NCBI GenBank assembly: GCA_002284615.2
Contig: MU069902.1
Span: 199,456 to 211,775, forward strand
Direction of reading: 5' to 3'
From: Dunaliella salina
Taxonomy: Eukaryota > Chlorophyta > Chlorophyceae > Chlamydomonadales > Dunaliellaceae
DNA: 12,320 bases
Shown: positions 1-8,116 of the stretch, piece after piece
Position numbering within the stretch: the first letter of the stretch is position 1
Layout: every line of letters starts with the position of its first letter
The notes under the pieces: generated by a model
What the model was told of the DNA's origin: nothing
Databases searched by the model: none
Seen by the model: the letters and a program-made list of their open reading frames with translations, nothing else
Program-made: the position numbers and the translations under genes

Positions 1-58
<58 letters not shown>
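1..58. repeat. (CA)29 microsatellite
   Basis: An uninterrupted CA dinucleotide run starts at the window edge. On the minus strand it is a (TG)n tract starting about 14 nt inside the CFAP36 intron that follows exon 3, so it lies just past a splice donor. Its full length is unknown because it runs off the window. Confidence 0.97.
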
Positions 59-61
<3 letters not shown>

Positions 62-73
62 CACAATGTTCAC

Positions 74-220
74 CTTCTCCAGGTCTTCATCGCCTGCAGC
101 GGCTTGTTTCTCCACCTTGCCGGGCGCCTCAGCCTTGTCATCCTTTTTGCCAGCCCCCTTTCCAGCCTCCTGCTGTTGTAGCAGGGTGGCCTTGCGCAGC
201 TCCTCCATCGCTTCAAGCAC
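74..220 (-). CDS. CFAP36: CFAP36 coding exon 3 (partial gene, continues left of window)
   Basis: This is the third coding exon of the ciliary BART-domain protein gene, 147 nt and 49 codons in phase 0. Its acceptor is CTGTGAGCAG at 230-221 and its donor AAG|GTGAAC has the GT at 73-72. It starts VLEAMEELRKATLLQQQ, which follows directly on LTNQ at the end of exon 2 and matches the place where human CFAP36 passes from the BART domain into its charged helical tail. The rest is rich in K, E, D, A and G and looks disordered or coiled. The family is around 340 residues in human, while the three exons seen here give about 166, so more C-terminal exons should lie beyond the (TG)n intron. Identification rests mainly on exons 1 and 2; this exon is supported by phase, splice sites and composition. 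Confidence 0.8.
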
Positions 221-382
221 CTGCTCACAGCAAGTGCAAGTAGAGTAACAGGCCATGCAGATGAGCTGCTACAATACATGCAGAGGTTGCCTTGTGCAGC
301 TCCTCCATTGCTTCAAGCGCCTGCTCACAGCAGTACCAAGTGCAACAGGCCCTGCAGACGAGCTGCTGCAGTGCATGCCCAG
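191..382. repeat. 100-bp imperfect tandem duplication across the exon 3 acceptor of CFAP36
   Basis: Two copies start at 191 and 291, exactly 100 bp apart, and align over about 90 bp with scattered substitutions and a small gap. Copy 1 holds the start of exon 3 plus its acceptor. Copy 2 lies in intron 2 and keeps the same acceptor (CTGTGAGCAG at 330-321), followed on the minus strand by an exon-like ALEAMEELHKAT reading frame. Copy 2 lacks the rest of the exon, so it is probably a decoy, but it could act as an alternative acceptor. Confidence 0.9.
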
Positions 383-537
383 CATGATTAGCCTGAGGCC
401 CTGCAGCCAACACTGAGGCAGGGATGCAAATTCATGTGCTTGTGCAAGTTGCATGTGCGTGCACAATGAGCAGCATTGGCTGCGCTAGATTTAGTCAAAA
501 TTTTTTGAGGCACAAGCACACAATAGTACGTGCTCAC

Positions 538-750
538 CTGATTCGTCAAGTCCACATTTCGCCTGACCATCATGGCTTTGAACATCAAGAAGTCATCCAC
601 TGTTAGGATGGTGTTCACGACAAACTCTGTGAACTTGTCCTTGTCCAGCTGCTGGGTCACAGTCTCGAAAAAGGCTTCAGGTTTTGTGCCCAGCTCCTCC
701 AAGAAATCGGTCAGAAGCTTGTCCACAAGCTCCTTGAACTCTTCATGGAC
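538..750 (-). CDS. CFAP36: CFAP36 coding exon 2, core of the BART domain
   Basis: The exon is 213 nt, 71 codons in phase 0. Its acceptor is TTCTTGCAG|GTCCAT (just above 750) and its donor CAG|GTGAGC has the GT at 537-536. It begins VHEEFKELVDKLLTDFLEEL and ends with DDFLMFKAMMVRRNVDLTNQ. These match the human CFAP36 segments around HQEYKELVEKLLEGYL and EDFTIFKAMMVQKN in order and spacing. The BART fold is a helical bundle. In human CFAP36 (CCDC104) it binds the GTP-bound ciliary GTPase ARL3, so a role in ciliary trafficking in the flagellum is the family expectation. The exon joins exon 1 (ending KLEYTQ) without breaking the frame. The match to the family is clear by eye. Confidence 0.93.
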
Positions 751-1311
751 CTGCAAGAACGGCAGGTGCAAGCAAGGGTCTGTGACTTCAGTTTGGCTTG
801 GCTCCTTTATTATAACCTTGTAGCCGCGCGACCTTGGTTTGCGCACGTCAAGGCAAGCAGCAGCAGTGCACACAAAGAAGCTAAGTCAGCTGACAATTTG
901 GACCAAAGCCAGAACGCAATGCAATTGATACTGAAAAACCCAACGTTGCGCTCCCATGCTTCACAACAATGGGGTTAAGGGCCCCTTGTTTTGGGAAGCG
1001 CATGGTCCTTGTGGCGTCTGAGCACATACAGCCACCGGCAGTTTTTTTTTGAAAAGGCAATTGACATTGCAAATGTGTGATGTGCTTTCTTGGCCAAGTA
1101 ATATCCTCTTGAAACAAATAAAAGAAGCATCCTGGAGAAACGCTGTGGTCTTGGCAGTGGCATGAACCATTCTGATGGACCCTGCGGAGCCCATGGGTTT
1201 GGATACCACACTTTTCACAGAGGAGGAAACTCAGGGTCCAAGCAAAGTTCTACCTCAGGTGCACTGCCTCCAGGAGCAGGTTGCAAGCAGTGCCGAAATA
1301 ATTGTGTGGGC

Positions 1312-1327
1312 TGTGTGTGTGTGTGTG
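1312..1327. repeat. short (TG)n microsatellite
   Basis: An eight-unit TG run lies inside CFAP36 intron 1. Further TG/CG alternation follows to about 1345 (GGCGCGCGTGTGTG), giving a purine-pyrimidine alternating stretch that could adopt Z-form DNA. Confidence 0.85.
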
Positions 1328-2605
1328 GCTGGCGCGCGTGTGTGATATGCCTTCAGTGCTGATAGCGTCTGCAGTACCAGAAGTTACTCCCAGTCCTTCA
1401 ATGCCAGTAATGCTACACAGCTGCTGTGACTTGCGCAGTATAAGCATTCCCAGTGTCTTTCATTCCTCAAATGCCACAATTGCCCCATGAGTACCTTGCT
1501 CACACATACTCATTCTGCACCCCTTCAAAGACAAGTTAGTCCAGCAATTCCGCAGCAAATCTGAAACCCCGTAAGTAATTTCAATGTTCAATCTGCGCAA
1601 ATTTGCAGGGACAAACAGCTCTTGCTGTCCTCCTACATCAATGAAATAAATTACTCGAACCTCAAGCCAGCACTCTTGCTTGTTGTGCAATGCCTTGCTT
1701 GAGCTCATGTGTCACCAAGCAAGTTGATTTTCCTTGGCACAGCAGCAAAGCCAAAGGTAATTAAGGGAGCTACGAGTACCAATTGTCCATCCATCCATCT
1801 CCAACATAGAGAATTTTTGTCACACATATTCAAACAGTCAAAATGCGTGTTTTTGATATGCAAAAAACAAATCCACACCTCAAGAGTCACGCTGGGCATG
1901 CATGTTTGAGATGATGAAGCAACTGGGGGGGCCTAGGGTGGGAGCAAAAATCAGGCAAATCCCTGCCAGAGTGGGGTCCTCAAGAAACAACTCTCCGGCT
2001 TACCTGACCCACAGTGATGGTTAAGCATTTCATCAGGAGCATATCCTGGGGGTTCTGGGGGGCTGAAGCGGGGGTCCAGAAAATCGCCCAATTTTGGCAG
2101 GGAAATGGCGAGAAACCAAAGCTTTGCAATAGATTGGATGGATGATTTGAGTGACCATTTTTACAAATTAATTGTTGATGGCAATTCAAACGGCACGACA
2201 GCAACACCAGCTGCACCTGGTGGTGAGGTCTCATCAAGCAGAATTTCAGTTTTGGAGGAGAAAAGCAAGCCCATCCAGTCAGGGTGCTGAGTGGAGCACC
2301 ATGCCAAGATCCTTTGCTTTAGTTGCTCAGGGCTTTGACCAAGCCCTGGTAACGTGCAGACCCGCACCCGGGTCCCCAAACTTGGCAGGGCATACTTGAG
2401 GAACACATTTAATAGGACTGCATTCTCAGAATGTGGCCAGATGCTGCACTTGCCTGCCTTCCAATTTTGCACCACTTTTGCCTGGCAAAGCGCTCATGTT
2501 CTAAGTGCTTTGGGGCCAATTTTCACCCCCCGCTCTTCCACTCCAATGGGTCAGGCTTGACATAAAACCAACCTGGAAGCCCAAATATTGAGTGTACACG
2601 GCCAG

Positions 2606-2716
2606 TTTGTCAGGCTGATCCTGAAAAAAATGTTTTTTGGAGTTTGTCAGAGGTTTGTCAGGGTCCTGAACAATCAATATTGGTGTTCCATTTGCAGTTC
2701 GTTCTGAGTTCGTCAG
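2606..2716. repeat. cluster of TTTGTCAG-like motifs
   Basis: TTTGTCAG occurs at 2606-2613, 2643-2650 and 2654-2661, with a variant TTCGTCAG at 2709-2716. Another exact copy is at 3185-3192. The spacing is irregular, so this is not a simple tandem array. It may be part of a dispersed repeat in CFAP36 intron 1. Confidence 0.5.
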
Positions 2717-2984
2717 AAGTTTTGCCGAAATTGATTTTTTCAATTCATCCACATGGAATTCGTCCATGCATGAGCTGGAGTTAAGGGGGGTTGGAGTTCA
2801 GGCTGAGCTGGAGTTGTGATGCTGCTGAAGTGCGCTGTGGGCCTCAGCCTGCCTGTATGCTAGGTGGAGGGAGCTGGCTGGGTCTATGGGGCGCGCATGA
2901 TGTGCACTCTGCTACAGCTCTCTACTCATGCCTTGCATGGACATCCCACCTGTCATGAGCACGTCCAGGCTTGCTTGCTTGCTA

Positions 2985-3002
2985 CTGCTGCTGCTGCTGC
3001 TG
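2985..3002. repeat. (CTG)6 trinucleotide repeat
   Basis: Six CTG units are preceded by a CTTG repeat (about 2970-2981). The repeat lies in CFAP36 intron 1 and is not in a supported coding exon. Confidence 0.9.
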
Positions 3003-3670
3003 CTTCCTGAATCTCCTCCTGAGACAGCTCTGTCAGAGGTATCGAGGCCAAAGGCCTTGTGAGCTTGAAGATAGCGCTTTTCATTGCTGGTTGCTGGCGC
3101 CGCTAAAATTAATTATCTTAAATCCGTTTAATTGGTCAGCCGCGAAACTGGGGGAACTAACAATTTTTTGGGGTCTGTGAGCACTTTGTCAGATGGCCCC
3201 AAGATTATTTTTTAATTTCTTTTGCAGCCTCAGAATTATTCAATTAACGACACACGGTGCACACGGTATGGGGCAAATGCAGGTCATTTACTTCAGCACC
3301 CACTTCCCAGGAAATGACCTAAAATGGCCCAAAATGCCTCAAACAAGTAGGGTGCGATCCTCCAGATCACCAAGTAGGGGCGGACAAGGTCCTTTCCTTG
3401 CTAGGGACACCATTTCTCCTCAGTCCAAGAGGTGTGCTCCCTAAGACGGACCCAATCATCAAGCAAATTGGAAGGAAAAATGCAGGGGGGGGCTGCACCC
3501 TCCCTGCACCCCCCCACTCATGTACCAGCATTAGACCTCCAGCTCCTGCTCAAAATCCAAGCATTGAAACATACATCTTTGATGCAGGCCCCTGCGGGCT
3601 GCGGAGTATGCAGGGTCGACAGGGCCGAGCAAAGGCGTTGAATCGATCTGGAGTCCTTCCTCTGTCCCCC

Positions 3671-3703
3671 TGCTTTGACAATCCCCGCCATGCTTTGACA
3701 ATC
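3671..3703. repeat. 13-bp direct repeat, 20-bp period
   Basis: TGCTTTGACAATC occurs at 3671-3683 and again at 3691-3703, inside CFAP36 intron 1. Confidence 0.85.
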
Positions 3704-4891
3704 AAGATGCCACACAACAGTAACTCTCACTGTTGAAAACTTGTTGCGACGGCACCCATGCCTGGTGAACAAAAAGATTGTTTCCGCTGCTCCATGACTT
3801 GCTCCTTGACCATGAGCAACATTAACATGTAAGCGGTGCTTCAAAATTGTTCAATCAAAAAAATAGTCGCACGGATGTCTCAATGCTTCTTCGAGAGTGG
3901 AGAGCAACCTTGGTTGGGCAACAGCTTGACCGAGCAACCGAGAGCAGCTCTGGAATCAGCGCAAAATTAGCTTTCAAATGGTGGTGTTCTTATGACTTGG
4001 GGAGGCTCAAATGGCTCAAAGCTTTATTCTTTCAGTGTTGACTGGACCAAACACAAATGGACTCCCCCCTCGGAGGCTCCGCCCCCCAAATGCCCCTGGC
4101 TCACTCATTGGGCTTCATCTCCACTTTTTTTGCAGAAGTGCTGAATAAGCTAACCCTATAATATCCTGCAAATAAAAAAGGCGGAAATCCGCCTGCTTCA
4201 TTTTCTCCCTCGATTTTTGCCTAGCATGCCCAGCCTGATCAAGAGTCTATTTCTTTTTGTGAGTGCAAACCTGCCGGCACCCCTCAAATACATGACTTTT
4301 GCAGCGTGATGTTATGCCACCACAGTTTTTAAACAATGGTCTAAAGTTGACTTCAAGCTTGGGCAAGATTCATTAAGAAAAGTGGCAGCTAATCAACAAA
4401 TGTGCAGCTATTACTTGCTCCCTCAAACTCTGCATCCCATTGTCAACGCCAACATTCTGAGGCTGGAGGAAGACCTCTGGCAGCCCTGATCACCTTCAGA
4501 AGATGTCGTCCTAGCTGTCACAGAAAAGGCCAAAAATGTTTTAAGATTCGAAAATCCTGCCCCTATACAATGTCTTTGCCCACCATGCGCTTGCATGCAA
4601 CAGGGATCCCCCCCAATTGTACTTACCTGAGGGCACTCTAGTCGCAGAAGTTGAGAGGCTGGACGCATGCTCTTGTACACGCACATACCATACATTGCAC
4701 AATTCTGCACAAATGGCCTTGGTTTTCTTTTTTGCCTCTGAAGGAGGCCCCCCAAATGAGGTTCAAGAGTTGGGGGAAATTCAGCAGCAATGACCGAACT
4801 CCCGTGTCTTTTCTTATTCTGTGGACTTCAGCCCAGAACAAGCCTTGCAGGATCTTATGGCATGCAGCAGTAGGCTCGTGTGTGCACGCAC

Positions 4892-5029
4892 CTGTGTGTA
4901 CTCCAGCTTGTTCTCTTCCTCCGTCGTGAAGATGAGACATTTGTCATCAATGAATTCCATGAGAGGGTGGACGTACAGGGGCCCTCGCAAGAAATCGATG
5001 ATGGCCTCGCTGACCCATGGTTCTGCCAT
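4892..5029 (-). CDS. CFAP36: CFAP36 coding exon 1 with start codon (cilia- and flagella-associated protein 36)
   Basis: The exon is 138 nt, 46 codons in phase 0, ending CAG|GTGCGT. It starts MAEPWVSEAIIDFLRGP and ends EEENKLEYTQ. The human protein shows the same layout: a short acidic leader, then WVVESIAGFLRGP, a segment ending in a hydrophobic-acidic FVEQKC-like motif, and EEESKLTYTE. The ATG at 5029-5027 is the first in-frame AUG, with A at -3 and G at +4, and an in-frame TAA stands upstream at 5083-5081. The start is therefore well fixed unless an intron lies in the leader. CFAP36 is a ciliary protein whose N-terminal BART domain binds ARL3 in animals. Its presence implies a flagellated organism. 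A plus-strand gene starts about 0.7 kb upstream, in divergent orientation. Confidence 0.92.
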
Positions 5030-5741
5030 ACTTCCTGCATGCAAGTCAATAATGGCCACCTCTTGATGGAACACTGAACTTTATTTCCGTGAATGAATGA
5101 GCCCCAAGCTCTTGGGGAGCACTCTGCTTGCACCGCGCCAGAGGCAACTTTGAAGTGTGAGGCGAGGGGCGCAATAGGACAGAACAAGCATCTGCTACAA
5201 ATGTGGCAAGCACACACAAATCTCCCTTTTCATGAGGGCGCACGGGGTTTACAGTCCCCAGTTCAAGTTGCGGCATTTGAATGAAGCGGACTCATCATCT
5301 CTCAGATGGGGCACTGGAACTCACTCAGACATTCTTCACAAAAAGTTTACACCGAGGTCACCCTTTACTTTGTGCAGATAGCTTCTCCTCTGAGCATGCT
5401 CGTGCGCCTAGGATGTGGTGTGAGGTACTTGCATGCTTGCACATACCTAGCTAAGGTAGCCAGGAGCCTTGGTCCCAGAATGGAGTTTGGAACTTATCAC
5501 GGAACAGTGGCAGAACAGCTTCCTGAAAGAGTGCTGAGCAATCACTCGCTTGAGCAGCTCCCCCCTCCTTCTTCTTTGCTCACACTCCGCATTGATGGAC
5601 CACAATCAAAATTCCATTTGAATCGAATACAATTTTACTTGTACCCACACTTTGTGTCTCTCTCACGGATTCAGAACCTGTCGTTGTTCTGCAGTGGATT
5701 AGACAGAAAAAATGTTGATTCCAGGAAAATCCGAAACCACG
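5030..5741. promoter_or_regulatory. putative divergent promoter region between CFAP36 and the plus-strand small gene
   Basis: The roughly 710 bp between the two predicted start codons must hold the leader and promoter of CFAP36 (minus) and probably those of the plus-strand gene. I could not pick a convincing TATA box or transcription start for either. A perfect 7-bp inverted repeat with a 2-nt spacer (CCCCAAG-CT-CTTGGGG) lies at 5102-5117, about 73 bp upstream of the CFAP36 ATG. Non-coding first exons of the plus-strand gene could also lie here. Confidence 0.4.
5102..5117. repeat. 7-bp inverted repeat upstream of CFAP36
   Basis: CCCCAAG, a CT spacer and CTTGGGG form a perfect short palindrome. 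Its position in the putative leader or promoter makes a protein-binding site or a leader hairpin possible, but nothing else supports a function. Confidence 0.6.
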
Positions 5742-7007
5742 ATGAGCGCGCTAGGAAAGGCCATGGTACGCGAGCACATGCATGCTGGTGTCGACCATTT
5801 CGCACGTCCATCTCCCCATTACTCACACGATGTTCCTCCATCATGGCGTGTTGTACACTTGTCCAGGAACGCTACTTCTATGTGAGTGCTGTACAGCGTG
5901 AAACAAACACATCGCTCTCTTTCCTGCACTTGAGCTGGCTGGAGGTCATGCCCAAAGAGCAAGACCTGAACACTGTTCCCTCCTCATCATGCTGTGACAT
6001 GCACAGGACTTCAGCCTCCATGAGTCTGTGCCCGCAATCAAGCAGGCCATTCCTAGCAGGGGGCAGTACCTTGCTCTGTGAGTGCACATGGAGCACGAGA
6101 AGGCATGCGCAATGGGGTGCAAGGAGCCCACTTCCCATCATGATGTGTCTGCATATCTCATGTGACGATGAAAATGCTAAATGCTCTGCATGAAATGGAT
6201 CTGCACTGCGTTTGAGACACGGGCCTTTCTCAATCTGAACCTTGCTAATTCATCATCTGCAGGCGCCACGTCGGTTTCTGCACACTTGGCCTGTGGGGGT
6301 GAGTTGTGTGGTAACCACATGCGCGCTTGACAGCTCCATGCATGACCTTGTTGGTGCCAGCACATTGCGCAATCTCGGCATCATGCTGACCTGACCTTCT
6401 GTCCCTCATGTGCCTTTGCACAGGTTGGTAAATGTTTTCTTCCCCTTCAACGTGAGTATGCTGGGTAAAAGGCCCCAAGCTTTCTGGTGCTTGCATCTCC
6501 ATTCCTATTGTTTCTGGTTACACTCATTAATTTTTTCTTTCCCTTGCAGCCTCCCTTCCCAACGATTGGCATGTGCCCCAGCGGTGAGTAGCTCTTGGCA
6601 CTGTTGCAGCAGTGCTCAGCTGTTCGCAAGCAGACTTACGCTCATAATTTTTCATTCCTGAAACTGAACTAAAAATTTAATGGTTTAATGCTCTTGCTCT
6701 CATCTGCAGGCTGGAAGGGCACATGGGTGTGTGAAGCAGACAAGCACAAAGCACTGGAGATGTACAAGGTGAGGAAAGGAGGATGCATGGGTGTGCACCC
6801 AGCAGGGTTTATGGCGACATTGGGGAGTTTTACGAGTAATTAAATAATTATTGAGGCCTCTCGCAACCTGGGATGGGACTTCTGAAATTACTCTTTTGAA
6901 GGGCTTGTAAACGGTGTGAGGTGTATATTAAGCAACCAATTGAATTGCAATCAGGCCCCACAATGCAGCCACATGCTCCTGAGGGGCAAAGAACCCTTTT
7001 ATACTAA
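5742..7007 (+). CDS. small single-pass membrane protein, eight-exon model, family not recognised
   Basis: I do not recognise this gene; the model comes from splice sites and phase. Exons: 5742-5765, 5867-5881 (15-nt microexon), 6007-6077, 6263-6298, 6424-6451, 6550-6583, 6710-6768 and, less surely, 6969-7007 ending TAA. Introns are about 98-200 nt, mostly with GTGAG-type donors (the first is GTACGC) and CAG acceptors. Mixed phases (0, 2, 1) all agree, and every joined codon is sense. The product starts MSALGKAM, then ERYFYDFSLHESVPAIKQAI, PSRGQYLALRHVGF, a hydrophobic segment around CTLGLWGLVNVFFPF, then NPPFPTIGMCPSGWKGTWVC and EADKHKALEMYK. It has about 100 residues, one likely membrane span (about residues 36-56) and a Pro/Gly/Cys/Trp-rich stretch after it. 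Its size and layout would suit a small organelle membrane-complex subunit, but that is a guess. Uncertain points are the first two exons (the ATG at 5843 is an alternative start that merges with the microexon) and the end: reading through the last donor gives a stop at 6841-6843, with TGTAA, the volvocalean poly(A) signal, at 6906-6910. Confidence 0.6.
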
Positions 7008-7512
7008 ACGGAAGCTGAGGAGCTGGAGCAGCCCAGCATGCAAGATGTGGCAGCTGAGGCTGCAGCTTGGACTGTGGGGGGAGCATTGCAGCCAGGTGAA
7101 GCAGTGCAGCCAGGGGAAGCGGGCTTGGAGGAGCTTGCGGAGGAGTTTGCAGATGTTGCTGAGGAATTTGTGGACCCCACATCTGCCGCTCCCAGACGTG
7201 GAAGGGGAGGCAGGGGCAGGGGAAGGGGCTCAGGCTTCAGGGAGCAAGCTGTAGCTCAAAGGGAGGGGGCAGGGGAGGGGCAGGGGGCCCAGGGGCGGAG
7301 GGCATGGGCGAGGAAGGGCTTTGGAGCCAATGGAGGTGTCTGAGGACTCCTCAGATGAAGAGATAGGAAGAGGTGGAAGAGAAGAGACAGAGAGCCAGCG
7401 TTCGAGACGCAAAAGTGCAGGAGTTCTCGAACAGCTTTTTTTTTTGGCAGGCCTCGCAAGTTCCTCATTTCGAATGAGAGACGCAGGTCATCAGAACATG
7501 CACCTTGATTGA
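7008..7512 (+). pseudogene. acidic/RG-rich coding remnant with a frameshift
   Basis: From about 7008 one frame reads an acidic, alanine-rich stretch (LEELAEEFADVAEEFVDP, with a QPGEAVQPGEAG duplication before it), then SAAPRRGRGGRGRGRG. It ends at a TGA at 7341-7343. From 7255 a second frame continues the same style with LKGRGQGRGRGPRGGGHGRG and then an acidic EPMEVSEDSSDEEIGRGG, open to a TGA at 7510-7512. The two frames look like one protein broken by an indel near 7255-7265. RG/RGG tracts next to acidic stretches occur in RNA-binding proteins and at the ends of some transposase ORFs, and nothing here decides between these. It could also be a late exon of the upstream gene, but no clean in-phase acceptor was found. 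G-rich DNA yields R/G-rich translations easily, which lowers confidence. Confidence 0.4.
7196..7299 (+). other. G-run cluster with G-quadruplex potential
   Basis: Two clusters of GGG/GGGG runs with one- to three-base loops lie at about 7201-7229 and 7261-7297. The second has at least six runs of three or more G close together, satisfying the usual four-run G-quadruplex pattern on the plus strand. It coincides with the RG-encoding stretch. Confidence 0.75.
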
Positions 7513-7871
7513 GATCACTTTGATCTTCAGGAGCCAATGTTTGGAAGCTGCGATCCTCATGTACGTTTGCCAAACATGCCAGCAAACAAGCAACGCCAGC
7601 AAGGAAGCGGTCATGCCTTTGCTTCAATTTTTCTTTATTTTCTGGGCCTCAAATTTTCTTCAGTTTCTGACCTTGTCAAAGGTTCAATGAGAATGCTGCG
7701 CAGCAAAAATTCTGCCACAGGGGCCATACCACTTTCCTGACTTGTTGCTCTTGTAAGCGGAACTTGCAGAATTTTTTTCCATGTGGCACCATCTGAGTTG
7801 CCCTTTGCGCAATGCTGTGCTGCAGGAGTGGAAGACGGGAGTTAAGGCGGAACCTGCGCATTAATGGAGGG

Positions 7872-7888
7872 AGTGCTTCTTAAGCACT
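7872..7888. repeat. 7-bp inverted repeat, 3-nt loop
   Basis: AGTGCTT-CTT-AAGCACT is a perfect short hairpin in non-coding DNA. No poly-T follows and no partner gene is evident, so no function is proposed. Confidence 0.6.
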
Positions 7889-8080
7889 GAGGAGTCGCTC
7901 GTGGAGCCATGGTGTCACATGCAGAAGGCTTCATTGTGCTGAGCTTATTTCGCCAAACATTATCATCTGTTGCAGTTCTTTTGCCATTTTGAATGCAGAG
8001 GCACTCAAGTCATCTTCCATTCTTGTGTGTACATGACTTTCTTGGAAATATAATTGTTTCTGATCATTCTGACATTCTCA

Positions 8081-8116
8081 GCCATCCGTTGATTCAGAGC
8101 CATTCGTTGATTCAGA
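8081..8116. repeat. 18-bp tandem duplication
   Basis: GCCATCCGTTGATTCAGA is followed at once by GCCATTCGTTGATTCAGA, a single-base difference, and then by GC from a third start. It is a local slippage or duplication event in non-coding DNA. Confidence 0.9.

Larger units (their letters stand above)
751..4891 (-). other. CFAP36 intron 1, 4141 bp, repeat-rich, no gene recognised
   Basis: The donor is CAG|GTGCGT below 4892 and the acceptor is TTCTTGCAG above 750. I translated the open frames on both strands and found none resembling a known family. The longest, about 110 codons, look like chance frames. The stretch holds a short (TG)n at 1312-1327, G-runs around 1924-2080, TTTGTCAG motif copies at 2606-2716 and 3185-3192, a CTG run at 2985-3002, a C/G-run-rich patch at 3484-3520 and a 13-bp direct repeat at 3671-3703. 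It is much longer than intron 2 (317 bp), which suggests growth by transposon or repeat insertion, although no element boundary could be defined. Confidence 0.7.

Noticed and set aside
2161..2475. 104-codon minus-strand frame inside CFAP36 intron 1
   Set aside because: No domain or motif is recognisable and no splice partners were found. The translation looks like repeat-derived or chance sequence.
3484..3520. G-run/C-run pair as a hairpin or CRISPR-like unit
   Set aside because: The arms do not pair well when written out, and no repeat-spacer pattern follows.
7038..7343. RG-rich frame as the last exon of the small membrane-protein gene
   Set aside because: The phase-0 exit of the 6710-6768 exon needs an in-frame acceptor after the TAA at 7005-7007, and none with a pyrimidine tract was seen. 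Kept as a separate remnant.
7256..7627. 123-codon minus-strand frame
   Set aside because: It is antisense to the RG/acidic remnant. Its Pro/Ser/Leu-rich translation is what the reverse of a G/A-rich tract gives.
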